Origin: Myxococcales bacterium
GTDB taxonomy: Bacteria > Myxococcota_A > Polyangia > Haliangiales > Haliangiaceae
Assembly (NCBI GenBank): GCA_947483555.1
Contig: CANKMW010000057.1
Location: forward strand, 1-58,830
Direction: 5' to 3'
DNA length: 58,830 nt
The notes beneath the pieces were generated by a model. That model had not been told where the DNA came from, searched no databases, and was given only the letters and a program-made list of their open reading frames with translations. Position numbers and translations under genes: made by a program. This document shows, piece after piece, positions 40,427 to 49,695 of the stretch (within the stretch, counting starts at the first letter, position 1; the number at the start of each line of letters is the position of its first letter).

Positions 40427-40488
40427 TCGCGATGCTGTGCGCTTCGCCGCGCCGCGGCGTCGGTCCGGCCTTTGCTCCAGGCCGGGAC

Positions 40489-41118
40489 ATGGCCAAAGCG
40501 ATCTCCCTCATCACGACGGCCGCCGTCGCGAGCGCCGTGCTCGCCGGCTGCGGCAGCGAGTACACCATCATCAACCGCAGCGCGGTCCGTCCCAGCGCCA
40601 GCTCGCAGATCGCCGCGCGCGGGCTGGTCGGCGAGGCGCCGGCGGTCACCGAGCATCTGGCGCAGGCCTACGAGGTCTACACGTTTCAGCTCACGCTGCT
40701 CAAGCAGCGCCGCAACAAGGTGCGGGCCCGCGAGCGCGGCCTGCGCGGCGCCGTGATCGGCGCCCTCACCGCCGGTTCGGCGACCGCGGTCGTCATCGCC
40801 GCGACCGGCGACGGCATGCAGGAGGATCGGGTCCAGGACGCCTCGTTCGTGGCCATGGGCACCATCGCCCTCGCGCTCGGCATCTCGCACGTCCGGGGCG
40901 AGCAGGAGGATCCGATCATCCCCGACATGAAGGCGCGCCAGCTGCAGAAGGACTTCGAGCGCATGCTCGACCGCGTCCACGAGCTGGAGGCCGAGAGCGA
41001 CGTCGTGAGCGGTGACCCGGCGCTCGACGCCGCGCGCAAGAAGGAGCTCACCAGCGAGATCTCGACCGTGATCGAGGGCTTCATCACCGAGGCCACCGCC
41101 ATCAACATCAAGGGCTGA
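40489..41118 (+). CDS. hypothetical lipoprotein with central membrane-like segment
   Basis: 209 residues from the ATG at 40489. Signal MAKAISLITTAAVASAVLAGC ends in lipobox LAGC. A helical stretch (VTEHLAQAYEVYTFQLTLLK QRRNKVRARE) leads to a hydrophobic segment (AVIGALTAGSATAVVIAATG), then a second one and a charged coiled-coil tail (ARQLQKDFERMLDRVHELEA). Family unknown. The PAP2 gene follows 2 nt after its stop, so the two are an operon. Confidence 0.72.
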   Translation: MAKAISLITTAAVASAVLAGCGSEYTIINRSAVRPSASSQIAARGLVGEAPAVTEHLAQAYEVYTFQLTLLKQRRNKVRARERGLRGAVIGALTAGSATAVVIAATGDGMQEDRVQDASFVAMGTIALALGISHVRGEQEDPIIPDMKARQLQKDFERMLDRVHELEAESDVVSGDPALDAARKKELTSEISTVIEGFITEATAINIKG

Positions 41119-41120
41119 CC

Positions 41121-41981
41121 ATGCACCACCTCGCGCATGTCCTCGCGGCGGCCGCGGTCGCCACCGTCGCGCTCACCGCCCACCCCGCGCTCGCCGATGA
41201 CGGCGACGACAGCGCCGCCGACGCCAGCGACGCGCCGGTGCCGCGCCTCTATCTCGGGTCGTTCGACGCCCTCAGCCACGATGACTTCTCGCAGACCGCG
41301 GCGGCGGCGTCCGACGCCATGCTGGTGCTCGGGCTCAGCGCCCCGCTGCTGCTCGAGCTCGGTCGCAACGACGGCGACACCGGTCGCCGGCTGGGCGCCT
41401 ACGCCGGCGGGGTGGCCGCGAGCGGCCTGGTCGCCGCCGCCATGAAGGAGCTGTGGCGGCGGCCGCGACCGTACAACTTCCACCGCGATCCGGCGGTCCA
41501 CGCCTATGCCCGCCGTGCCGGCAAGGACGCCACCGTGTCGTTTCCATCCGGGCACACCGCGCTCACGTTCGCGGCGGCCGCGGCCGGGGGCTGGATCTAC
41601 GCCAGCGGCAGCGACGACACCACCGCGCGCGCCGGGGTGTGGTTCGGCGGCGCCGCCGTCGCCGGTGCGACCGCGGTGCTGCGGGTCCGCGCCGGCCGGC
41701 ACTACCCATCGGACGTGATGATGGGGATGTTGATCGGCGTCGCCGGCGTCGCCGTGCCCGCCGCCGTGCTCGGCGACGTCGACCTCAGCGGCGGCGAGAT
41801 CGCCGCCATGGCGGGCGGCGTGGTGCTCGGCGCCGGCCTGGCGTCGATCCTGCCCTTCCCGCACGACGTCACCATTCCGCTCGGCGGCGCGGGCGGCCTG
41901 GTGCCCGACCTGGCCATCGACGTCACGCCGCTCGCCGTGCCCGGCGGCGGCGGGCTCGCGATCACCGGCCTCCTGCGATAG
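41121..41981 (+). CDS. PAP2-family membrane phosphatase
   Basis: 286 residues with a cleavable signal (ending HPALA). All three PAP2 catalytic motifs are present: KELWRRPRPY (K-x6-RP type), VSFPSGHTALTF with the His, and RVRAGRHYPSD with nucleophile His and supporting Asp. Several glycine-rich transmembrane helices flank them. It would dephosphorylate lipid phosphates (phosphatidate or undecaprenyl pyrophosphate) at the periplasmic face. Coupled to the upstream lipoprotein gene. Converges on the response regulator, 6 bp apart. Confidence 0.87.
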   Translation: MHHLAHVLAAAAVATVALTAHPALADDGDDSAADASDAPVPRLYLGSFDALSHDDFSQTAAAASDAMLVLGLSAPLLLELGRNDGDTGRRLGAYAGGVAASGLVAAAMKELWRRPRPYNFHRDPAVHAYARRAGKDATVSFPSGHTALTFAAAAAGGWIYASGSDDTTARAGVWFGGAAVAGATAVLRVRAGRHYPSDVMMGMLIGVAGVAVPAAVLGDVDLSGGEIAAMAGGVVLGAGLASILPFPHDVTIPLGGAGGLVPDLAIDVTPLAVPGGGGLAITGLLR

Positions 41982-41987
41982 TGGATC

Positions 41988-42407
41988 CTACGCGGCCGGC
42001 GGGCTGCCGTTGTCGTTCGACGCGTCGACGGTCGCCGCCGTGGCCGCCGGCAACCACGACAGCAGATCGCGGAGCGCGCTCAGGTCGAGCGGCTTGTACA
42101 GCACCGCGTGCGCCGGGTGGGGGTCGTCGTGGAGCCGGGCGCCGAAGCCGGTCACCAGGATGCGGACGATCCGCGGCCACTCGGTGCGCACGGTCTCGAG
42201 CACGTCGTCGCCGTTGGCCGTGGTGGCCAGGCGGAGATCGCAGATCACGACGTCGAAGGCGTGCTGCGAGAGCGCCCACACCGCCTCGGCTGGCGTGGCC
42301 ACCGCCGAGACGTGGGTCGTGCCTCCCAGCGCCTCCAGCATCGATTCGCGAAACGTTTGATCGTCGTCCACGACCAGCACCCGCAACGTCGCCTCTGATC
42401 CGCCCAT
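41988..42407 (-). CDS. stand-alone response-regulator receiver protein
   Basis: 139 residues from the ATG at 42407. Receiver domain only: acidic pocket VVDDDQTF at 12-19, phospho-acceptor D57 in VVICDLRL, Thr in ILVTGFG, Lys in VLYKPLDL. There is no output domain, so it works as a phosphorelay or single-domain regulator. No cognate histidine kinase lies nearby. The C-terminal tail is Ala/Asn-rich. Confidence 0.85.
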   Translation of the reverse strand: MGGSEATLRVLVVDDDQTFRESMLEALGGTTHVSAVATPAEAVWALSQHAFDVVICDLRLATTANGDDVLETVRTEWPRIVRILVTGFGARLHDDPHPAHAVLYKPLDLSALRDLLSWLPAATAATVDASNDNGSPPAA

Positions 42408-42508
42408 CCCGCCATGGTACGAGAAACCGGATCGGGAGAGAACCTCATCACGGTTCGCACCCGGCTCCGTCCGGGCGGTAGTTTTCCGTGCCCGCAGGCG
42501 CGGCGCGC

Positions 42509-43432
42509 TCAACCGATGCGGCGGGCGTCGATCCAGGTCGTCATCGGCGGCGGCGGCGGGCGCTCGCAGCGGACCGGCTCGCCGGTGATCGGGTGCGCGA
42601 AGCCGAGGGTCGCGGCGTGCAGCATCAGCCGCGGCGCCGGCAGCAGCACGCCACCTCCGTTCTCGAAGTCGCGCATGTAGACCGTCTCGCCGACCAGCGG
42701 GTGACCGGCCTCGGCGAGGTGGATGCGGATCTGGTGGGTCTTGCCGGTCTCGAGCCGGATGTCGCACACGGTCGCGGCCCGCAGGCGCTCGCGCACCGCG
42801 ACGTGGGTGACGGCCCGCTTGCCCTGATCGGCGTGCCGCGCCGAGCCGCGCAGCCCATCACCGCGATCGGCGACCAGGTGGGTCTCGATGGTGCGCGCCG
42901 ACGGTGCACCGTGCGCGACGCAGATGTAGGCGCGCTCGCAGGAGTGGTCGCGGAGCTGCGCCCCCAGCACCTGTTCGGCGCGCTTGCTCTTGGCGAACAT
43001 CAACAGGCCCGAGGTCGCCTTGTCGATGCGGTGGACGACCAAGAGCGGTGTCTCGACCGCGCGCCGCCCCATCCGTCGCCACGCCGCCCGGATCAGATCC
43101 ATCGCGGTGCCGAGCTCGCGGTCTTCGTACGGCACCGACGACACCCCGGGCGGTTTGTCGATCACGACCACGTGGGCGTCATCGAACACCAGGTCGGCCT
43201 CGCGCGCCGGGTCGCGCGGCCGCGGCGCCGCCAGCCGCACCTCGAGTCGTTCACCGCCGCGGACCCGATGATCGATGACGGTGACAGTCTCGCCGTCGAT
43301 CGACACCTTGCCGCTCTCGATCCAGCGCTTGACCACCGACCACGGCTCGGCGGCGCGCTCGCGGACCACGGCCGCCACGGTGGTGCCAGCGGCGGCGGTG
43401 GCCACGGTCCAGGGCTCGGCGGGGGCGGGCAC
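42509..43432 (-). CDS. RluA-family pseudouridine synthase
   Basis: 307 residues from the GTG at 43432. An N-terminal S4-like RNA-binding domain (SVVKRWIESGKVSIDGETVT) precedes the catalytic domain. The active-site loop is HRIDKATSGLLMFAKS at 134-149, with D137 the nucleophile of the HRxDxxTSG signature. Later GKTHQIRIHLAEAGHPLVGE is the conserved RluA block. It isomerises uridines in rRNA or tRNA; the position is not predictable. Same strand as the response regulator 101 bp downstream. Confidence 0.9.
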   Translation of the reverse strand: MPAPAEPWTVATAAAGTTVAAVVRERAAEPWSVVKRWIESGKVSIDGETVTVIDHRVRGGERLEVRLAAPRPRDPAREADLVFDDAHVVVIDKPPGVSSVPYEDRELGTAMDLIRAAWRRMGRRAVETPLLVVHRIDKATSGLLMFAKSKRAEQVLGAQLRDHSCERAYICVAHGAPSARTIETHLVADRGDGLRGSARHADQGKRAVTHVAVRERLRAATVCDIRLETGKTHQIRIHLAEAGHPLVGETVYMRDFENGGGVLLPAPRLMLHAATLGFAHPITGEPVRCERPPPPPMTTWIDARRIG

Positions 43433-43609
43433 GGCGCGACTTGTACCGCATCTGGGTCGCGGTGAACCCGCGCCGGCTCGCGCGCGGGTCCGTGCGGACC
43501 CGGCGCACCGCGGAAGCCGCTGTGGTTTCGCGTACGTGCAGCTGGCACTTCGACTGCAATGGGCGTCGCCGTCACGCAAACCCAAGCCAAGCGAAACCTG
43601 GAGTCCGTC

Positions 43610-44002
43610 ATGAAGCCCATCAAGTTCGTCCTGCTCGCCGTCGGCGCCCTGTGCGCGATCGCCATCTTCCTTCCCTTCCTCAAGGTCGGCCCGATCTCGG
43701 CGTCGTTCTGGGAGCTGCGCGAGGCCAAGGCCGCGCCCACGTTCATCGCGCTGCTCGGCTCGCTCGGCCTGGCCGTGGTCTCTGGCCTCGGCGTCGCCAA
43801 GGGTCGCTTCACGCGCGGCATGGCCGCCGGCACCGCGGTCCTCGGCCTGGTGATCGCGGCGATCACGATCCTGCAGTTCACGCCGGAGGCGCCGTTCGCC
43901 AAGGTCGCGGGCACCGGCGCGAAGATCTTGCTCGTCGGTGGCCTGCTCGGCTTCGTCGCCAGCATCGTCGGGCTCATCAAGCCCGACCGCGCGACCGCCT
44001 GA
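43610..44002 (+). CDS. small four-helix membrane protein
   Basis: 130 residues from the ATG at 43610, with CCTGGAG upstream. About four hydrophobic segments: FVLLAVGALCAIAIFLPFL, FIALLGSLGLAVVSGLGVA, MAAGTAVLGLVIAAITILQF and ILLVGGLLGFVASIVGLI. No enzymatic motif; it resembles many uncharacterised inner-membrane proteins. Divergent from rluA with 177 bp between. Confidence 0.7.
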   Translation: MKPIKFVLLAVGALCAIAIFLPFLKVGPISASFWELREAKAAPTFIALLGSLGLAVVSGLGVAKGRFTRGMAAGTAVLGLVIAAITILQFTPEAPFAKVAGTGAKILLVGGLLGFVASIVGLIKPDRATA

Positions 44003-44053
44003 GCTGCAGACACCGGATGACACCCGCGGTCGGGGTCGCTATCATCGCCGAGC

Positions 44054-45244
44054 GTGTCGCGCGCGTTGTTCCTCGTCGTCGGGCTGGTGGCCGGCTGCAC
44101 CTTCGCGCCGTCCGGTGCGGGCGGCGATGGCGATGGCGATGGCGACGGCGATGGCGATGGCGACGGCGATGGCGACGGGGGCGGCGACGGGGCGTCGCTC
44201 GGTGACGCCGCCGACGGCGGCGTCACGGATTGCCGGCTCGGCTTCGTCGATCTGTGCAGCCTCGGTCCGCCGGCGCCGCCGATGACGGTGAGCGGCGCCG
44301 AGACGATCGACACCGACACCGACCCGCGGTGCACGACGCTCGCCCAGGCCGGCGGGCCGGACGGGTGTCTGGTGTGGGTCGAGTCGCTGTCGATCGCGAC
44401 CGGCGCGCGGCTGACCGGCGTGGGGTCACGACCGCTGGTGCTCGCCGCACGCAACAGCGTGCGGCTCGATGGGGTGGTCGACGTGGCCAGCCGCCGCGGC
44501 CAGCCGCGCGGCGCCGGCGCGAGCTCGCTGCCGTGCGCGGCGCAGACCGTCCCCGAGGACGACATCGGCGGCGCCGGCGGTGGCGCCGGTGGCACGTTCG
44601 GCACCAGCGGCGGCAACGGCGGCACCGGTGACACCGACGTCAGTCTGGGTGCCGACGGCAACGCGGCTCCGGGGCTGGTCACGACGGTGATCGTGGCGCC
44701 GGGATTCGCGCGCGGAGGCTGTCGCGGACAGGACGGTGGCGACGAGGGAGCGGGTGGCGGTCGCGGTGGTGTGGGTGGAGACTCCGGCGGCGCGGTGATC
44801 ATCGCGTCGTTTGGTGACGTCCAGATCGGCGTGACCGGCCAGGTGCTGGCCAGCGGCGCGGGTGCGAGCGGCGGGCAGGTGCAGGCCGGAGGAGGCGGCG
44901 CGGGCTCCGGCGGCTACATCGGGCTCGAGGGCGACCTGGTCCAGATCGACGGCACGCTGGCCGCCAACGGTGGTGGCGGTGGTGGCGGCGGCGCGCGCGT
45001 CGGTGGGTCGCCGGTCACCGGCGGGCCGGGTGGGGATGGCAGCGTCGGGGCCGCGATCGCCGCCGGCGGCACGCCGGCCTACGACGCGGCCGGTGGCACC
45101 GGCGCCGCCAGCACCGGTGCCGCCACGGTCGGGGCCAGCAGCATCGTCGGGGGCGGCGGCGGCGGGGGCGGGCTGGGCGTCATCGCCGTGCGCGGTCCAT
45201 ACACGATCACCGGCTCGACGTCGCCGATGCCCGTCTCGCCGTGA
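44054..45244 (+). CDS. glycine-rich lipoprotein with (Gly-Asp)n linker
   Basis: 396 residues from the GTG at 44054. Signal MSRALFLVVGLVAGCT. A (GD)9-10 tract encoded by a hexanucleotide repeat (44122-44177) follows the lipobox. The remainder is very glycine-rich and built of short strands (GDVQIGVTGQVLASGAGASG, VQIDGTLAANGGG), suggesting a beta-helix-like surface fold. Myxobacterial outer-surface lipoproteins of this kind are common and uncharacterised. Followed by an acyl-CoA dehydrogenase with its own RBS. Confidence 0.72.
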   Translation: MSRALFLVVGLVAGCTFAPSGAGGDGDGDGDGDGDGDGDGDGGGDGASLGDAADGGVTDCRLGFVDLCSLGPPAPPMTVSGAETIDTDTDPRCTTLAQAGGPDGCLVWVESLSIATGARLTGVGSRPLVLAARNSVRLDGVVDVASRRGQPRGAGASSLPCAAQTVPEDDIGGAGGGAGGTFGTSGGNGGTGDTDVSLGADGNAAPGLVTTVIVAPGFARGGCRGQDGGDEGAGGGRGGVGGDSGGAVIIASFGDVQIGVTGQVLASGAGASGGQVQAGGGGAGSGGYIGLEGDLVQIDGTLAANGGGGGGGGARVGGSPVTGGPGGDGSVGAAIAAGGTPAYDAAGGTGAASTGAATVGASSIVGGGGGGGGLGVIAVRGPYTITGSTSPMPVSP

Positions 45245-45310
45245 GCGGGCTGCAAGGCGGTGCAAGGGCGGCGCCTCGCGGCCACATGTTACACCGGCCG
45301 CGGAGGAGCC

Positions 45311-46456
<1,146 letters not shown>

Positions 46457-46460
46457 GGCG

Positions 46461-47141
46461 TCAGTACCAGCTGACGCCGAGCTGCATCGCCCCGGCGCCG
46501 ACGAACCCGTCGCGGTAGCGGGCCAGCGTGGTCAGGACCTCGAGCGACAGCGCGAAGCTGCGCCGGCGCAGCACGTCGAGGCCGCCGGCGCCGATCACGC
46601 CGACCCCCCAGAAGCTGGTGGTCGGATCCTCGGTCCGGGTGCGGCGGGTGAAGTTGGCGGCGCCGCCGCCACCGCGCAGCCAGAAGGCCTCCTTGAGGTA
46701 GAGCTGGCCGCCGAGCGTGAACAACGTGCTCGAGTTGACCTTGGTCTTGCCGTCGTCGTCGATCTGCTGGTAGCCGGTGCTGGCCAGCTCGGCGAGCCAC
46801 ACCCAGCGCGGCGAGGCCACGGTGCCAAACCGGATCGCCAGGCCGGCGCCGGTGCCGCTCGACTCGCGGATGCCGCCGACCTGGACGTTGGGGCCGGCGG
46901 CGATCCCGACCGCGAGGCCGGAGCGCGACGACTCGGGCTCGAGGTTGGCCTCGCGCGCCTCGGAGACCGCGCGGCCGTCGGGACGGATCGCCGGCTCGTC
47001 GGACTCCTCGGGAGCAGCGGCGGTCGTGGCGGCGGCGGTCGATGGCGGGGCCGCGGCCGCCGCCGGGCCAGCCGTCGGTGCGCCGGGCTGCCCGGCGGCC
47101 GGGGTCGCGGCGAGCAGCAGCATCACGAGCGCGAGCTTCAT
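46461..47141 (-). CDS. outer-membrane beta-barrel-like protein
   Basis: 226 residues from the ATG at 47141. Signal MKLALVMLLLAATPAAGQ, then an Ala/Pro/Thr-rich stretch of about 35 residues, then alternating strands (GLAVGIAAGPNVQVGG, GAGLAIRFGTVASPRWVWLA, TLFTLGGQLYLKEAFWLRGG) ending in GAMQLGVSWY, an aromatic C-terminus typical of outer-membrane barrels. Its start overlaps the ferredoxin gene stop by 4 nt (ATGA), so they are co-translated. Confidence 0.7.
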   Translation of the reverse strand: MKLALVMLLLAATPAAGQPGAPTAGPAAAAAPPSTAAATTAAAPEESDEPAIRPDGRAVSEAREANLEPESSRSGLAVGIAAGPNVQVGGIRESSGTGAGLAIRFGTVASPRWVWLAELASTGYQQIDDDGKTKVNSSTLFTLGGQLYLKEAFWLRGGGGAANFTRRTRTEDPTTSFWGVGVIGAGGLDVLRRRSFALSLEVLTTLARYRDGFVGAGAMQLGVSWY

Positions 47142-47524
47142 CCCACGCTCTCGACCGGCGCGGCCTTGGCCGGCAGGGGCGCCACGGTGGTGGCGCCGCC
47201 CAGGTGCGGCTGATCGGGGAGCAGCAGACGGTCGACCAGCTCGCCGCGCAGCAGGTGGCGGTCGACCAGCTCGGGGATGTCGGCGGGCGTGACGTGGCCG
47301 TACCAGACCTGCTCCGGATAGACCACGACGGTGATGCCGTGCTCGCATTGATCGAGGCAGCCGGCGTTGTTGGCGCGGATGCGATCGTCGAGCCCGCGCG
47401 CCTTGAGCTCCTTCTTGAGCGCGTCGCGGACCTCGTTGCCGCCCTTGGCCTTGCAGCATCCGCGCGGGTGCTCCGCGGCGCGCTCGTTGATGCAGACGAA
47501 GACGTGGCGAGCGAAGCTGGGCAT
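47138..47524 (-). CDS. thioredoxin-like [2Fe-2S] ferredoxin
   Basis: 128 residues from the ATG at 47524. HVFVCINERAAEHPRGCC supplies the first Cys set and NNAGCLDQCEHGITVVVYPE the second, matching thioredoxin-like 2Fe-2S ferredoxins (Shethna-type and NuoE-like fold). The C-terminal tail (PEQVWYGHVTPADIPELVDR HLLRGE) is also typical. An electron carrier, partner unknown. Translationally coupled to an outer-membrane-like protein, an odd pairing. Confidence 0.85.
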   Translation of the reverse strand: MPSFARHVFVCINERAAEHPRGCCKAKGGNEVRDALKKELKARGLDDRIRANNAGCLDQCEHGITVVVYPEQVWYGHVTPADIPELVDRHLLRGELVDRLLLPDQPHLGGATTVAPLPAKAAPVESVG

Positions 47525-47681
47525 CTACCGATGACCGTATCACGCGGGCAGCGCGACCGGCCGGGGTCCGAGATCCGGCCCCGGGCTGGCCGGGATCCGG
47601 ATCGACCTGTCCGACAACCGGACAGCGGCCTCGCGCGGTCGCGGACTTGGCGGTGGCACGGGGCGTGCTCGGTGCGGGTCC

Positions 47682-48002
47682 ATGCGGATCGACGGGATGC
47701 TGGTGATGATGACGGCGGCCATCGCCGCCTGCGTGGCGGCGCCGGCTCGCGACGACTGTGCTGGCTGGACGGGCGCCGACCCCGGCGCCGCGCGGTCGGT
47801 GGCGTGGTCCGGCGCGGTGGCGGCGTGCCGGCGAGCGCCGGGGTGTCCGCACACGACGTCGTGTGACGATCCGCGATGGCTGGCGCTCGCCGACTGGGCG
47901 CTCGACGAGATCGCCGGGTGTTTTATCGGGCCGTGCGAGGAGCGCGCGGCGTGCGTCGCGGAGCTCATGCCGCCCGCGGCCTGCTGGTCGGGGCCCCACG
48001 CC
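47682..48002 (+). CDS. small Cys-rich secreted protein, 3' end uncertain
   Basis: From the ATG at 47682: signal-like MRIDGMLVMMTAAIAACVAA, then CAGWTG, ACRRAPGC, SCDDPRW, GCFIGPCEERAAC, ACWSG, about ten cysteines in 107 residues. There is no stop where the Cys-rich protein would be expected to end. The frame stays open to 49043, running antisense to the gene at 48003-48941. Either the true stop was lost or the tail is meaningless. Confidence 0.4.
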
Positions 48003-48941
48003 TCACAGCAGGAGGACCTCGATGCCGAGGCCGGCGAGCTCGATCGCGGTGGCGTCGGTCCCGACCCGCGGATCGAGACGGTGCGCGACCTCGGCGCAGC
48101 GGGCGGCGGCGTCGTCGAGGCCGGTGGCGGCGAGCGCGATGGCAGCGTCGAGGTACAGCTGCGCGCGCACGCCGGCCGGCGCGCCGGCGCAGCGGTCGAG
48201 GCACGCGGTCGCGACCCGCGCCGCGTCGGTGGCACGGTCGAGGGCCAGGAACGCCTGGGTGATCACGGTGCCGCACAGCGCCGCCTCGGTCGAGCCGGGC
48301 GCGAGGCTGACGATCTCGGACGCGGCGGCGATGGCGTCGGCCGGGCGGTCGTCGTCGAGCGCGAAGGCGGCCTCGAAGCATCGCAGCCGGCACCGATGGC
48401 GCGGCGCCACGGTCGCCAGCCAGGCGTCCATCCAGCCCGCGATCGCCGCGCCATCGCCGCCGTCGCCACGCCGGAGCGCCCGCACCGCACGCACCCACCA
48501 GACCGCGAGGAACGTCGGCGCATCGTCGGCGCGTCGGGCCGCGGCCTCGGCGGCACACGACAGCCGCGCGGCCAGGTCGGTGGCCCCCTGGGTGTAGGCG
48601 ATCTCGGCGGCGAACAGCTCGATCCACGCCTCGACGACCGGGTCGGCGAGCGGGGCGGCGGTGGCCCGGGCGGTGGCGAGGTGGGTGGCGGCGGCGGCGA
48701 CGTCGGCCCGGCCGAGCGCGGCGCGCAGGCTCCGCAGCTCGGTGCGGACCAACCCGCCCCGCCGGCGGAGGCCGCGTTCGAGGGTCCCGAGCCGCGGCTC
48801 GGGGCTGGCAGGATCGGGCTCGGTCGCCGGCTCCAGCGCGGGCGACTCGGCGGCCAGCTCGAGCGCCGCACGGTCGATGGCGAGCGTGGCCGCGCCGGGC
48901 AATCGCCGCGTCCACAAACGCGCCAGCCGGGCGGGCTCCAC
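48003..48941 (-). CDS. TPR-like helical repeat protein
   Basis: 312 residues from the GTG at 48941, no signal peptide. Helix pairs with TPR/SEL1-like spacing throughout (VVEAWIELFAAEIAYTQG, AALCGTVITQAFLALDRATD, AQLYLDAAIALAATGLDDAA). Divergent from the HEAT gene at 48973, only 31 bp apart, so their promoters overlap. It belongs to a cluster of helical-repeat genes upstream of the DUF4157 giant. Function unknown. Confidence 0.65.
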   Translation of the reverse strand: MEPARLARLWTRRLPGAATLAIDRAALELAAESPALEPATEPDPASPEPRLGTLERGLRRRGGLVRTELRSLRAALGRADVAAAATHLATARATAAPLADPVVEAWIELFAAEIAYTQGATDLAARLSCAAEAAARRADDAPTFLAVWWVRAVRALRRGDGGDGAAIAGWMDAWLATVAPRHRCRLRCFEAAFALDDDRPADAIAAASEIVSLAPGSTEAALCGTVITQAFLALDRATDAARVATACLDRCAGAPAGVRAQLYLDAAIALAATGLDDAAARCAEVAHRLDPRVGTDATAIELAGLGIEVLLL

Positions 48942-48972
48942 GCGGCGAGAGTATCAGTTACCCTGTCGACGC

Positions 48973-49695
48973 ATGGTCGACGAGCGCGCCGACATCGCAT
49001 GGGCGATGGAGACCATCGACGCGCTGGCGGCGATCGACGATGACGACGCCCGGGCGGCGCTGGTGGCGTGCCTGGACGCCGAGCCGGCGGTGGCGGCGGC
49101 CGCGAGCCGAGCGCTCACCGCCGGAGGTCCGCCGTCGGTACCGATCTGCCGCGCGGCGCTTGCCGATCCCAGCCGCGCGCCGTGGGCGGCGCTGGCCCTC
49201 GGTGACATCGGCACCGGCGAGGCGATCGACGCGCTGCGCGGTGCGGCGACGCGCGCAGTGGTGGAGACCCGGGCGGCGATCGCCGTGGCGCTGTACCGCG
49301 CCGGCGATCGTGACCATGCCCGATGGACCACCTGGCTCGCCGTCGAACCCGACGACGGGGTCGCGGCGCTGATCGCCGACGTGCTCGGTCGGGCGCCGCG
49401 CGGTAGCCTGGCGGCCGACGCGGTGGCGGCGTTGCTGGCGCGCGCGTCGTCGTCATCGCCGTCGTGGCTGCGCGCGATCGCGGGCTGGGCCGCCGCGGCG
49501 CACGATCGCGACGCCGGGGTCGCCGTCGCGCTCGAGCTACTCGACGATCCGGTGCTCGGCGCGATGCTGGCGACCTGTGTCGTCCACCGCGGCGGGCCGC
49601 TGCTGCCGCTCGTCGACGGCGTCGAGACCGACGTCCGGCTCGATCTGACCGCGGCGCTGCTGCCCGCGATCGTCGCTGGAGGCGGGGGTGGCTAG
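48973..49695 (+). CDS. HEAT-repeat protein
   Basis: 240 residues from the ATG at 48973. Alanine-rich helical pairs of HEAT/PBS-lyase type: DDARAALVACLDAEPAVAAA, APWAALALGDIGTGEAIDAL, VETRAAIAVALYRAGD. No signal or enzyme motif. Its stop overlaps the GTG start of the next gene by 8 nt, so the two are translated together. A scaffold or regulator for the following protein is likely (inference). Confidence 0.7.
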   Translation: MVDERADIAWAMETIDALAAIDDDDARAALVACLDAEPAVAAAASRALTAGGPPSVPICRAALADPSRAPWAALALGDIGTGEAIDALRGAATRAVVETRAAIAVALYRAGDRDHARWTTWLAVEPDDGVAALIADVLGRAPRGSLAADAVAALLARASSSSPSWLRAIAGWAAAAHDRDAGVAVALELLDDPVLGAMLATCVVHRGGPLLPLVDGVETDVRLDLTAALLPAIVAGGGGG

